A stretch of 64,000 nucleotides of DNA from Ruegeria arenilitoris (GTDB taxonomy: Bacteria; Pseudomonadota; Alphaproteobacteria; Rhodobacterales; Rhodobacteraceae): the NCBI RefSeq assembly GCF_013031355.1, contig NZ_WPZO01000010.1:88989-152988 (forward strand). The letters run 5' to 3'. The notes under the pieces are model-generated. The model made no database searches. It saw nothing but the letters and a program-made list of their open reading frames with translations, and had not been told where the DNA came from. This document shows positions 35,891 through 44,208 of the stretch, one piece after another. The translations under genes were made by a program, and so were the position numbers. Numbering within the stretch: the first letter of the stretch is position 1; every line of letters starts with the position of its first letter.

Positions 35891-36239
35891 GCGGGCCGGG
35901 TACTCTCTGTTCGAGGTGCTGATAGCTTTTGCGGTCATGACGATGGTGTTGTCCGCAATCTTGCCGCACCAGGCAAAGTTTCTGGAGCGCTCCAGCTCAA
36001 GTTTCAGAAGGGCCGAGGCGGCAGATATCGCGTATTCGAGGCTGAGTGAGTTGGGGGTTTCCCGTGCTGTGTCCCCGGGCGAAAGCTCAGACTGGGTAGA
36101 GGATTGGACCCTTTACCAACGCATCGAACCCTATTCAGTCACAGCGTCCGACGTTGACTTGGCGGAAGTGACGGTCGAAGTCAGAAATGCTGCGGGCGGC
36201 GTGCTTTTTCAAGCCGTTGAGATACGGGTGCTGGAATGA
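35883..36239 (+). CDS. gspI: Type II secretion minor pseudopilin GspI
   Basis: This 118-residue pseudopilin has leader RRAG|YSLFEVLIAFAVMTMVLSA, then DIAYSRLSELGVS and a short C-terminal beta domain, matching the GspI length. It starts 8 bases inside gspH and its stop overlaps gspJ (ATGA). GspI initiates the tip with GspJ and GspK. Confidence 0.88.
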   Translation: MSRRAGYSLFEVLIAFAVMTMVLSAILPHQAKFLERSSSSFRRAEAADIAYSRLSELGVSRAVSPGESSDWVEDWTLYQRIEPYSVTASDVDLAEVTVEVRNAAGGVLFQAVEIRVLE

Positions 36240-36802
36240 ACGCACGATCCGGCCTCAGCTTGTTCGAGCTTTTGATCGCTCTGGCGTTACTTGCCCTGAT
36301 CGCCGTGGGGTTGACGGGGGCGGTCAGTTTTGCTGTGTCGGTCTATGACCGGGCGCGGCTGGATCCGGAACATTATGAGCAGATTGCACTGAAAACACGC
36401 CTGCGGTCTTGGTTGTCCAACGCCTCGCCGGCATCCGGTATTACACCATATCCCGTTAATTTTGTCGGAGAGGTAAGACGGCTGGAATTTACGACGACCC
36501 ATTCCAAAGGGTTCGCCTCGGAAGCGGCCGCCCTAAGGGTGCTGGTGGAAAATAATGCGGGAAATCTCGTTGTGATCGCATCCGGGATGGACGACGATGG
36601 TGACCTTCTGGCCGTTCACACCGCGACGATTGCCACTGGTATCGACCCGGTGTTTTCGTATTTCGACGCCCAATCCGAGAACCCGGCCTGGGCGGCGGAG
36701 TGGGTGAATGTCGCGCGCCTGCCGGATTTGGTACGCATTGAGAGCACCAAAGGTGCCCCATCAAATTGGCACACACTCATTGTAAAACCTCTTTTAAACT
36801 AG
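36236..36802 (+). CDS. gspJ: Type II secretion minor pseudopilin GspJ
   Basis: This 188-residue pseudopilin has leader RSG|LSLFELLIALALLALIAVG. The rest is a beta-rich GspJ-like domain (LEFTTTHSKGFASEAAALRV, FSYFDAQSENPAWAAEW). It is the last gene of the rightward gsp operon; gspK, the remaining tip subunit, is 20 kb upstream at 16193. The gene ends 3 bases before an IS30 remnant. Confidence 0.87.
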   Translation: MNARSGLSLFELLIALALLALIAVGLTGAVSFAVSVYDRARLDPEHYEQIALKTRLRSWLSNASPASGITPYPVNFVGEVRRLEFTTTHSKGFASEAAALRVLVENNAGNLVVIASGMDDDGDLLAVHTATIATGIDPVFSYFDAQSENPAWAAEWVNVARLPDLVRIESTKGAPSNWHTLIVKPLLN

Positions 36803-36804
36803 GT

Positions 36805-37021
36805 GAGTGTTGGAACGGTTTCGGTTGACTTCTCGATAGACCGCAATCCGATGCCTGCCGATTTCGGTCGCGATCTTGTAAACTGGTTCTTTTGCGCTCA
36901 ACATTTTAATGACGCGCCGCTTGTGCAGATCCAATTCCGTTTGCCAATTTCCGCTCCCCTTGCATCTCAGCGAGATAGGGGATTTGTCGCAACCCAGTTT
37001 AGAATTTGCGCCGCCAAACAT
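36805..37021 (-). mobile_element. IS30-family transposase remnant (5' part only)
   Basis: The minus-strand frame gives ELDLHKRRVIKMLSAKEP and VYKIATEIGRHRIAVYREVN, the N-terminal HTH of an IS30 transposase, then breaks. The outer sequence TTTGTCGC followed by CCAGTTTAGAAT matches the end of the element at 15.07 kb. Only about 220 bases remain; the rest up to 37112 holds no gene. Confidence 0.8.
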
Positions 37022-37112
37022 GTAAGTTACGCAGAAGGAACACTATGTTAAATTAGAAATGACGTTGTAAAGCACGTCGTCTGGGGGCGCTTCAAGCTCA
37101 TTTACAAGACCG

Positions 37113-37736
37113 CTAGGCGACCGCTGATTTCCTCAGAACCAGAAACGTCATCATACCCATCGGCGGAAGAGGTCTTTGCTCATCAACAGCAAGGGCTTCC
37201 TCTTGCAGCACCGTTTCGATATTGAAATCAGAATGCCAGCCGATTGTATTTGCAAGTGGGGCAAAAACGCGTTCCAGAGTTGCGAGCAGCCCGCGCGTTC
37301 GTTGGAAGTGGTTGGTAACTACCACTCTGCCGCCCGGTTTACAGACCCTCGCAATTTCCGCCATCACCCTTTCCGGTTCTGGAACGACGGACAGCACGTG
37401 CATCGCTGCAACTGTATCGAAATGGTTGTCCGGAAAATCAAGCACGCGAGCATCCATTTGCCGCAGCTCCGCAACATGGTTCAACGATAGATCTTTCACC
37501 TTGTCGCGCGCCTTTTGCAGCATGTCTTCGCTGAAATCGATTCCTGTTACCTGTGTCTCTGGCCCGTAGTGTTCCAGTGACATCCCGGTTCCCACGCCAA
37601 CCTCCAGCACCTTACCTGGGTGTCTATTGATATAATCAACCGCGTGCTGCCGTCCGACATTGGTAACCGCCCCAAACGTCTTGTCATAGATGGGCGCCCA
37701 ACGAGCATAAGAGGTTTGAACGGCTTTGAGATCCAT
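37113..37736 (-). CDS. pmtA: Phosphatidylethanolamine N-methyltransferase PmtA
   Basis: This is a 207-residue class I SAM-dependent methyltransferase of the Rhodobacter PmtA type. Motif I is VLEVGVGTGMSLEHY (~43-57), motif II GIDFSEDMLQKAR, then VAAMHVLSVVPEPERVM and KPGGRVVVTNHF. It methylates phosphatidylethanolamine three times to phosphatidylcholine. It is the third gene of psd-pssA-pmtA and begins 9 bases after pssA, with AAGGA before ATG 37736. The neighbours supply its lipid substrate. Confidence 0.92.
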   Translation of the reverse strand: MDLKAVQTSYARWAPIYDKTFGAVTNVGRQHAVDYINRHPGKVLEVGVGTGMSLEHYGPETQVTGIDFSEDMLQKARDKVKDLSLNHVAELRQMDARVLDFPDNHFDTVAAMHVLSVVPEPERVMAEIARVCKPGGRVVVTNHFQRTRGLLATLERVFAPLANTIGWHSDFNIETVLQEEALAVDEQRPLPPMGMMTFLVLRKSAVA

Positions 37737-37745
37737 TTCGAGTCC

Positions 37746-38507
37746 TTAATGGTTAGAAGGTTCATTCTTGTCCAGCCAGGCCCAGGCGACCATTCCCGCA
37801 TACCCGCCACAAAGCGCGATCAGCGTGACCCAGGCAAAAGTCAGCAGAGCGGTCCCCACAATAGCGACACCGATGAGAAAATATTTAACGTTCTCAGGGG
37901 AGACCCTTGTGGTTTTGAAAGACCAGGTCGGAATGCGGCTGATGAGCAAAAGGCCAATGATCACCATGTAAAGGCAAATCAATACACTGGGCAGCAACGG
38001 GGTATCCGCAAAAGCGAAGGACAGGTACATTGGCAACATGACCAGCAGTGCCCCTGCAGGAGCCGGAACCCCTTCGAAATAGGCGTTGTCCTGATCGCAG
38101 GTCTCGGATTTGCCACCGACGTTAAACCGAGCCAGACGCATGACACAGCACACTGCAAAAATCAGAACGGCAATCCACGCCGCGCTGCGTATATCCTGCA
38201 AGGCCCAGAAATAGAGAACGAGCGGTGGCGCGACCCCGAAGTTCACGAAATCTGCAAGTGAGTCCAGTTCCGCCCCCAGTTTGCTGTCACTGCTGAGAAG
38301 GCGGGCAATGCGGCCATCCAGCCCATCCAGCACACAGGCGGCAATAATGAGCTGCACCGCGAGCACGTAGTTGCCCTGAACGCCAAATCTGATTGCTGAC
38401 AGGCCCGCGCAAATGGCCGTTATCGTCAGCGCATTGGGCAACAAATGGATTAACGCAAACCCGGTCTCTTCTTTCTGTTTGGTTGGTTCTGTCACTGATC
38501 CAACCAC
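37746..38507 (-). CDS. pssA: CDP-diacylglycerol-serine O-phosphatidyltransferase
   Basis: This is a 253-residue inner-membrane enzyme with several hydrophobic segments. The CDP-alcohol phosphotransferase signature DGLDGRIARL...GAELDSLADFVNFG (DG-x2-AR-x8-G-x3-D-x3-D) is intact. It forms phosphatidylserine from CDP-diacylglycerol and serine. GTG 38507 directly follows the psd stop codon; GTG 38495 is an alternative start. It is the middle gene of the operon. Confidence 0.94.
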   Translation of the reverse strand: MVGSVTEPTKQKEETGFALIHLLPNALTITAICAGLSAIRFGVQGNYVLAVQLIIAACVLDGLDGRIARLLSSDSKLGAELDSLADFVNFGVAPPLVLYFWALQDIRSAAWIAVLIFAVCCVMRLARFNVGGKSETCDQDNAYFEGVPAPAGALLVMLPMYLSFAFADTPLLPSVLICLYMVIIGLLLISRIPTWSFKTTRVSPENVKYFLIGVAIVGTALLTFAWVTLIALCGGYAGMVAWAWLDKNEPSNH

Positions 38508-39182
38508 CTACTTTTCTTTGGGTGTGTGTAAGCTTGCAAGGATCGTTTCGCCGGCAATCATCGTTTGCCCGACACGCACCTGCGGGTCCACGCCTTCTGG
38601 AAGATACACATCCAGACGAGACCCGAAACGGATCAATCCAAACCGCTCTCCAGTTTGCAGCGCGTTGCCTGGTTTGACGAAGCAGACGATCCGCCGGGCC
38701 ACAAGGCCGGCAATTTGTACAACAGCCAGGTCCTGACCATTCCCCATCCGAATACGCAGGCTGTTGCGCTCGTTGTCGGCGCTGGCCTTGTCCAGGGATG
38801 CATTGAAAAACTTGCCGGGGCGATAGGCAACGGCGGCTATCTCACCCTCAATGGGAGACCGATTTACATGACAGTTGAAGACACTCATGAACACACTGAC
38901 GCGGGTGAGGGGCGCGTCAGGCATCCCAAGCTCGCTCGGCGGTACCGCCGGTTCGATCAGCGAAACCACCCCATCCGCTGGGCTGACGATCAGCCCTCCT
39001 CCTGTGGGGGGCACACGTTCCGGGTCGCGAAAGAAATAGTAGCACCAGATCGTGACGCCGACCCCAATCCAGCCCAGAATGTCTGACATGAGAAACAGAC
39101 CGACCGTTATGGCGGCAAAGATCGCAACAAACCGAATACCTTCTGGATGCATCGGCTTGATGAACGTATCGCGCATGCGCAT
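38508..39182 (-). CDS. psd: Phosphatidylserine decarboxylase proenzyme (short type)
   Basis: This 224-residue protein has two N-terminal hydrophobic segments and the short Psd layout. The self-cleavage Gly-Ser that yields the pyruvoyl cofactor is in [15 protein letters not shown] near residue 180. Upstream motifs are [13 protein letters not shown] and [18 protein letters not shown]. It converts phosphatidylserine to phosphatidylethanolamine. It is the first gene of psd-pssA-pmtA, with AAGGGAAG before ATG 39182. Confidence 0.95.
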   Translation of the reverse strand: MRMRDTFIKPMHPEGIRFVAIFAAITVGLFLMSDILGWIGVGVTIWCYYFFRDPERVPPTGGGLIVSPADGVVSLIEPAVPPSELGMPDAPLTRVSVFMSVFNCHVNRSPIEGEIAAVAYRPGKFFNASLDKASADNERNSLRIRMGNGQDLAVVQIAGLVARRIVCFVKPGNALQTGERFGLIRFGSRLDVYLPEGVDPQVRVGQTMIAGETILASLHTPKEK

Positions 39183-39263
39183 CGCAAATCTTCCCTTAGG
39201 TCAATTGACGGCACTTTCATAAGTGGATTGGTGGGGAACGCAAGTGCGACGGGTGCGGACGGT

Positions 39264-40223
39264 TCATTCTTTGAGATATCTGATGCACACCTGCTGATTG
39301 CTGCTGTTTCCTACTGTCTCAACGACCTCATTGAGGTCCAGGTCGAATTCAATTGCCAAGTCCTGGGCCTGAATTGGATGAAAGCTCTCCAAGCTTCGCA
39401 CTATTCGGCCGTCTTCGAATGAAATCAATTCATGAGATCTGCCTGACCAACGCACAATTCCACCGCAAAGCATCCGTCGTTCGGTGTCGACGATTTCAGC
39501 TACCGGGTCCGCAAAGAACTCGGTCCATTTGAGAAAGCCGGTACTAACTGCCCTTGCAACCGCCTGTTCGATCGCACGGCTCTTTAGCTTGGTAGTAATT
39601 GAGGCAGTTAGGGCATCTAACGCTCGGGACGAGTGGCCTGTCTGCTTGGCAATGACAGACGGTACCAAACCCGACGCGAGCATTTTCAACACGTCTAGCT
39701 CATCACTGGACAGGGAATCCGTGGGAAAGTTGAAAACCGTATCAATTACATCGAGCGCAAGCAGATGCAGGATCTGTGCCTCATGGCGAAGGGCAGGGAG
39801 TATATGCGCGATTAAGGCGTCCCAATCTGAACGGGGCAGGTTGGACGTAACGGTAAAGACACCGCGCTCACCAAACGGATTGATCACCGGAATGGAAAGA
39901 CCATGCAGACCCACGCCAAACTTTCTGGCGGCATCGAATAGCGGTGCGTGTTCACGCTGATCATCAAACACAGCCCAGTCAATTGGTGCGATCATTGCGG
40001 CTCCAAACCGAATGAGGGGATCGACCAGAACCAGGTCGTTGTCGACATAATGCCTGACCCATTCATCAGGGAACGTGGTACAGCCATGGACAACGTTGTG
40101 ATGCTTGTCGATATGGGCATAGGACGCATTCTCCAGCCCGAACCTGGAGCAAATTTCCTGAAGGCGCGCCTCCCCGGTTTGCCTGAAGTCCAGTTCAGAA
40201 TTGCCGATATCCGCGATTTTCAT
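39264..40223 (-). CDS. LuxR-family regulator with autoinducer-binding domain and C-terminal extension
   Basis: This is a 319-residue protein. The N-terminal domain carries the residues that form the acyl-homoserine-lactone pocket in LuxR proteins: Trp55, Tyr59, Asp68, Pro69 and Trp83 (EWVRHYVDNDLVLVDP). A LuxR HTH spans ~171-231 (SSDELDVLKMLASGLVPSVIAKQ...). An 88-residue tail (232-319) then follows, which normal ~240-residue LuxR proteins lack. ATG 40223 is preceded by AGGAAGACGG. No luxI-type synthase is in the window, so it is a solo receptor here. Confidence 0.87.
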   Translation of the reverse strand: MKIADIGNSELDFRQTGEARLQEICSRFGLENASYAHIDKHHNVVHGCTTFPDEWVRHYVDNDLVLVDPLIRFGAAMIAPIDWAVFDDQREHAPLFDAARKFGVGLHGLSIPVINPFGERGVFTVTSNLPRSDWDALIAHILPALRHEAQILHLLALDVIDTVFNFPTDSLSSDELDVLKMLASGLVPSVIAKQTGHSSRALDALTASITTKLKSRAIEQAVARAVSTGFLKWTEFFADPVAEIVDTERRMLCGGIVRWSGRSHELISFEDGRIVRSLESFHPIQAQDLAIEFDLDLNEVVETVGNSSNQQVCIRYLKE

Positions 40224-40410
40224 AGACCGTCTTCCTGTTCCGCGTCGCCATCGAGGCCGCATAGCAACCTAAAGCTGAACAAACCACTCGGGAATTCCCG
40301 TAGCCAATCACAGATTCGAATGTGGTTCTGTTCTGGAGGCGGAAACAGAGCGAAAACCTGCCGATGAGACACATGAATTGGAGAAGTTAGCCGCGCATAA
40401 CCCGGCACGG

Positions 40411-41676
40411 CTAAAGCTCATCTTCCTCCTCTCGGGCTCTTCGCGCCAACAGCCCCATGAAACTGGAAATAAGGTTCAGTTCCCCGCGCTCATCAGCTTT
40501 CACCATGCCCCGCAGATATCCGCCCGGATTAACGACGAGCGGCAGCCGCGGATCACTCAGCCTCGCATCCGTGATCACTCCAGCGAGGATCGCCCCCATG
40601 ATGGTCAACCGTTCGATTGCCGCATGCCAGGCGGAAGTATTGGTGCCGATCTCTGAAAGCCGGGACCAAACGCCGCTCTCGATTGCGTAGAGGGTTGGAC
40701 AGGAATTCTGATCTCCACCCCCGGCGATGTCGATATGCATGCGCAGTTCGGACGATGCCAGTTCATACAGGATGCGATTGTTCACCCGAGGTAGTTTTTG
40801 GGCCTTGCGCGGAGCTATTTTCGTCGGATGATTGCTTTCTAAGCAATGCGGAGGGCCATCAGGCCTGGAGCCAGAAAAAATTGGTTCCGAGGCTTCAGCC
40901 GAGGGCATTGTAACTTCGCCATCGGCGTCACAGGACAGAATTACTTCTTCAATTTGGTCTTGTATATGACACCCGAAACAGGCTTCGGGTTCACCCGAAA
41001 TTTCACCGTTTTTTGCGACATGCTCTTCGATCCGTTTCCAAAGGTCATGGGTCGCCTGAACATGTGATCTGAGAGCATCCAGCGACATGTATTTCAGCTT
41101 GTCAGCGCGCGGCCAGGACCGAAACGCGCCCATCATTTCGTCGATGCCTTCAGGAGGGCAGGGGAGTGAATGAAGCACCCCGAGGCTGCACTTCACATAT
41201 CGGTAAAGCCGTGATCGATCCCCGCGCAGTTCGTCATGTTCTTTCTTCTCGGCCTTGCTGCGCACGTCCGCGTCGCGCATCTCGGGAATAAGGTTCAGGG
41301 CAGGGGTCAGGAAGAGGCCAAGCCCCTTGCGCTTGCAACGCGCGCCATTCGCGCCAAGCCTGCGTTCAATCATACCAATGGATTCCAACTCACGTTCATG
41401 ATTGTGAATTGTCCTATCCGTCAATCCGCGCCCGGCAATCAGTGTTTCCTGGCGCGCGAAGCAAAAGGGTTCCTGGGACGGGTCTCGAAACGCGCAGGGC
41501 GAGATCATGTCGATAATGATCTCTAATGTGCGAATACACTGGGCTGATGCTCCTCTAATGTGGGCGTAGCACACACAGAGCTGCCGGAACCTATCGCGGT
41601 TCCAACCCTCGGGAAGGCCGTTGTGGAAGCGTATATTTTCGTGGTGATGGGCGGATGCGATCTGCCGAAAGCTCAT
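40411..41676 (-). CDS. repC: Solitary RepC-family plasmid replication initiator
   Basis: This is a 421-residue RepC-like protein. The N-terminal winged-helix region has CVCYAHIRGASAQCIRTL, GRGLTDRTIHNHERELESIGMIERR and RKGLGLFLTPAL. The C-terminal RepC region has LERLTIMGAILAG-like ERLTIMGAILAGVI and the conserved NPGGYLRGM. No repA or repB partition genes accompany it. Solitary RepC genes occur in Rhodobacteraceae. Its presence suggests an integrated or former extrachromosomal replicon extending into the VirB region. Its start overlaps a short leader frame (ATGA). Confidence 0.85.
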   Translation of the reverse strand: MSFRQIASAHHHENIRFHNGLPEGWNRDRFRQLCVCYAHIRGASAQCIRTLEIIIDMISPCAFRDPSQEPFCFARQETLIAGRGLTDRTIHNHERELESIGMIERRLGANGARCKRKGLGLFLTPALNLIPEMRDADVRSKAEKKEHDELRGDRSRLYRYVKCSLGVLHSLPCPPEGIDEMMGAFRSWPRADKLKYMSLDALRSHVQATHDLWKRIEEHVAKNGEISGEPEACFGCHIQDQIEEVILSCDADGEVTMPSAEASEPIFSGSRPDGPPHCLESNHPTKIAPRKAQKLPRVNNRILYELASSELRMHIDIAGGGDQNSCPTLYAIESGVWSRLSEIGTNTSAWHAAIERLTIMGAILAGVITDARLSDPRLPLVVNPGGYLRGMVKADERGELNLISSFMGLLARRAREEEDEL

Positions 41677-41759
41677 TGTTTTGGCTTCCCTTGGAACAGG
41701 TCAATATTGGCATCGCGGCTTCGCGGGGCAGGGTATTCGGAATGGTTCAACGGTTTCAT
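41673..41759 (-). CDS. 28-residue leader ORF overlapping the repC start
   Basis: ATG 41759 opens a frame of 28 codons (starts MKPLNHSEYPAPRSRDANID) whose TGA overlaps the repC ATG as ATGA. GAGAAGCAG precedes it. Such overlap would couple repC translation to the leader and could limit RepC synthesis. No homologue is known to me; the assignment rests on arrangement only. Confidence 0.4.
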   Translation of the reverse strand: MKPLNHSEYPAPRSRDANIDLFQGKPKQ

Positions 41760-41911
41760 GGTCTGCTTCTCATTGGGGAAGCAAGGCGGCTCGAACCTAA
41801 GCGAAAAGACAGAGAAAACCGTTCGCACAGATGCGTTTATCCTTGTCAGTAATTTGGGAGTTTCCTATAAATCAGGTGATCAAACGTGACTTAGGAAGAT
41901 CCCCGCTGAGG

Positions 41912-41933
41912 CCCCGCCTTGCGGGGTTTTTTT
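41912..41933 (+). terminator. Strong intrinsic terminator
   Basis: CCCCGC and GCGGGG form a perfect 6-bp stem with a CTT loop, followed by a run of seven T on the plus strand (and GTTTTTG after it). No plus-strand gene ends nearby in the window, so it may insulate the repC leader region, or end a transcript antisense to repC. The gap 41760-42042 otherwise shows no gene. Confidence 0.75.
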
Positions 41934-42042
41934 GTTTTTGAGATTAGGGTGTTCCTCTGGCCTGACGGCGTGGTTGCCAATGTGGCTGGCACATTCACTG
42001 ACTTCTGCTTGGGCAACGCATTCACCCACCTGGCAAACAATG

Positions 42043-42765
42043 TCAGTATCGGATGAGCTCGTAGTCGCTGAACCCAAATGTGTCGGTCCACTCAACACCC
42101 ACACCGCGGAAGTAGCTGGGAGGTTCACAACGATTGCCGAGTGGTAGCCAAGAAGGGATTGGGGCAAGCGCGCGCTCGGACCGTTGAAAGCTTACGTTGT
42201 CGTCATAGCTGCCAACGACAAGATCAAGCGAACGCTCGCAGTCGCCCTCTCGCGACCGACGGCGATAGCTGTAGTGGCGCACATCCCAAACCCTGATGGA
42301 CCTCACAACGTCGAAATCGGAAGAGGAAAGATCGACGCTGATCGGGGTGGCTTGGAAACCGTCACCGTATTGGCCGTGATGTGAATGGATCTCTTCTATC
42401 GAGATCGCTGCGTCTACCAGTAATGGCTTAGCGGTGTCATCCGATGGAAGCTCTGGAACTGGGCTAGCACTGGTGCGCTTGATGGCTTCCAACCGTTCCA
42501 TAGGACCCAAGTCCGAGGGGCTGTGTGACGTATTCATCGGACAGCGCCAGAGTTGAAGCGGCGGTTCGACCGGGTAGGGTGTGATGCGCCGAATGAACTC
42601 TGCCTTGGCTGCGACGCAATCAGCCGACCTTGGCCAACCTCCGGCGAGGCAAAGGAATATGGCACAGTCAATTGGATAGGCACTGGCCTGCGAGGCTGGC
42701 AGTGTGGCGAGTGCAACTGCAAGGGCCTTCGCGCGGGTTCGAATTCTGGGCTTTAAATGGTTCAT
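42043..42765 (-). CDS. Secreted TrbM-like conjugation-associated protein (tentative)
   Basis: This is a 240-residue protein with a signal peptide (AKALAVALATLPASQASA). The following Cys-rich part, PIDCAIFLCLAGGWPRSADC then EPPLQLWRCP, resembles TrbM/KikA-type proteins of conjugation systems. The C-terminal half is unrecognised. ATG 42765 follows GGAGAGACC. It diverges from the next gene and is close to the VirB operon, which supports a transfer-related role. The TrbM link is based on the short Cys motif only. Confidence 0.55.
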   Translation of the reverse strand: MNHLKPRIRTRAKALAVALATLPASQASAYPIDCAIFLCLAGGWPRSADCVAAKAEFIRRITPYPVEPPLQLWRCPMNTSHSPSDLGPMERLEAIKRTSASPVPELPSDDTAKPLLVDAAISIEEIHSHHGQYGDGFQATPISVDLSSSDFDVVRSIRVWDVRHYSYRRRSREGDCERSLDLVVGSYDDNVSFQRSERALAPIPSWLPLGNRCEPPSYFRGVGVEWTDTFGFSDYELIRY

Positions 42766-42825
42766 GATGGTCTCTCCTGCTTGCGAATCGCCTAAGCAAT
42801 ATCCGGCCAATATGCCTCTGGCAAT

Positions 42826-42842
42826 CCAATATAGTATATTGG
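42826..42842. promoter_or_regulatory. Perfect palindrome, likely operator in a divergent promoter region
   Basis: CCAATATAGTATATTGG is a perfect 8-bp palindrome around one central G. Related half-sites, CCAATAT at 42807-42813 and CTATATTG at 42852-42859, flank it. It lies between the divergent genes ending at 42765 and starting at 42921. A dimeric repressor controlling both is inferred. Confidence 0.55.
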
Positions 42843-42920
42843 TGTGCTTTCCTATATTGACGTAGATTGTGTTTTAGTCCACAACTTTTGGATGTAGAAG
42901 GCGGCCCATAGGGGGTCGTC

Positions 42921-43277
42921 ATGGCGGACAACAAGAGACAATACACTGTGGTAACCATTGAGATGGTTCGGGGCCTGAAAGAGGATCAGGTTCCCTTTAC
43001 ATGCCGCTACGAATTTATCGGACTCGCTTCCCTTGGACGACCTAAGTACCACTGCATATACAGCTCTCCGAACTATGTTGGGGCGTTGTGCAAGTCGAAA
43101 ATCTCTCGCGCGGGCGCTGAGCCCAGAGAGTTCGATCTTTGGCCGGGGCTTTTTAAACATCACCAGGAATTTGGCGACGGGCGCATTCTTTGCGTCAAAT
43201 CGGACTACACAATCGAGTCGATCACTCCAGAGGGTCTGGAAGCGGCGCAGGCTCTGGACGCGAAATCCGAAACCTAA
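42921..43277 (+). CDS. Hypothetical protein (118 aa)
   Basis: No family is recognised. The protein is soluble, with no signal peptide or membrane segment. Its N-terminus TVVTIEMVRGLKEDQVPF and a middle YHCIYSSPNYVGALCKSK stretch are distinctive; it ends rather acidic. It is preceded by the palindrome at 42826 and followed by a nuclease gene 51 bases on, so a small operon with that gene is possible. Confidence 0.6.
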   Translation: MADNKRQYTVVTIEMVRGLKEDQVPFTCRYEFIGLASLGRPKYHCIYSSPNYVGALCKSKISRAGAEPREFDLWPGLFKHHQEFGDGRILCVKSDYTIESITPEGLEAAQALDAKSET

Positions 43278-43328
43278 CGACCGGCAGCGCGCGAACGCAC
43301 AGCTGATCCATAGCTTGGGTTACGGCGC

Positions 43329-43742
43329 ATGAAACGGCTTTTGTTCCTCAGCACTGCACCCGTGTTGTTGTTCTTCGCCACAGCTTGGATTGAACCAACC
43401 AAGCGAACAAAGACTCTGAGTGCGTCTGAGGTGATTGCTGTCGACGGCGACACGATCGATCACAGCGACGACCGGTATCGGCTTGTTGGGTTTGATGCGC
43501 CTGAAACCTTCCGCGCGCAATGTGAAGCCGAAAAAGCCTTGGGTCTGAGAGCCAAAGGTCGCCTGACGGAGATCATTCAAACTAACGGCCAGGTGGAATT
43601 GGAAATTAACCCGAAACTGGACAGGTACGGTCGCTTCCTCGCAATCGCGCGCGTCAGTGGAAAAGAGGTTGGATCAATCCTGGTTTCCGAAGGTTTTGCG
43701 CGCCCATACGCGGGCGGAGAACGCAGGTCCTGGTGTGGCTAG
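43329..43742 (+). CDS. Secreted thermonuclease-family (SNase-like) protein
   Basis: This is a 137-residue protein with a signal peptide (LLFLSTAPVLLFFATAW). The SNase domain has the metal-site motif VIAVDGDTIDH, the Arg/Glu region YRLVGFDAPETFRAQCEAEK and LDRYGRFLAIARV. Such nucleases act outside the cytoplasm on DNA or RNA. It lies upstream of the VirB operon; a second member lies at 60488-60892. A role in DNA transfer is possible but unproven. Confidence 0.85.
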   Translation: MKRLLFLSTAPVLLFFATAWIEPTKRTKTLSASEVIAVDGDTIDHSDDRYRLVGFDAPETFRAQCEAEKALGLRAKGRLTEIIQTNGQVELEINPKLDRYGRFLAIARVSGKEVGSILVSEGFARPYAGGERRSWCG

Positions 43743-43888
43743 ACGAAAGGACTGAGCGAAGACTTACAAAAAACGGAACAAAACCACCGAGCAGTGAGCG
43801 GTCCTGTCGATTGCGCCAACAACCGACAGGACAAGAAACGCCCCAAATCCATCCGGGCATTCCTCAAACATCAAGAGAGAACTGTACT

Positions 43889-43999
43889 ATGGTAAAAACA
43901 GTAACCCTAGATGCCGATCTTAGATCGGACAGCACCGCGCCAGAGTCAATGGGTGCGACCCTGAACAACGTGTCTGCGCTTGCGGCGGCACAGCACTGA
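43889..43999 (+). CDS. Small ORF (36 aa) upstream of virB1
   Basis: A 36-codon frame starting MVKTVTLDADLRSDSTAPES follows AAGAGAGAA, 9 bases before the ATG. It ends ALAAAQH. No family is recognised and it may not be translated; the good ribosome site is the only support. The gap from 44000 to 44208 otherwise shows no gene and probably holds the promoter of the virB operon. Confidence 0.3.
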   Translation: MVKTVTLDADLRSDSTAPESMGATLNNVSALAAAQH

Positions 44000-44208
44000 C
44001 CAGCGACAGCGCCGAATAGGACATCCCCGACACTTTGGTCAGACCTTCCGGCTGATTGATCCAAGCTGAACGCTGGCTGTCTACGAAGCCCGCGAAGGGC
44101 TCAGTGCTGTGTCCCGGCATCCAATTTCCTGCTGCTCAGATGATCGGAACCTCAACCTCATAATAGTAATTATGTACAGTTTACTGACCTAATTTGGAGA
44201 GCAAATTA

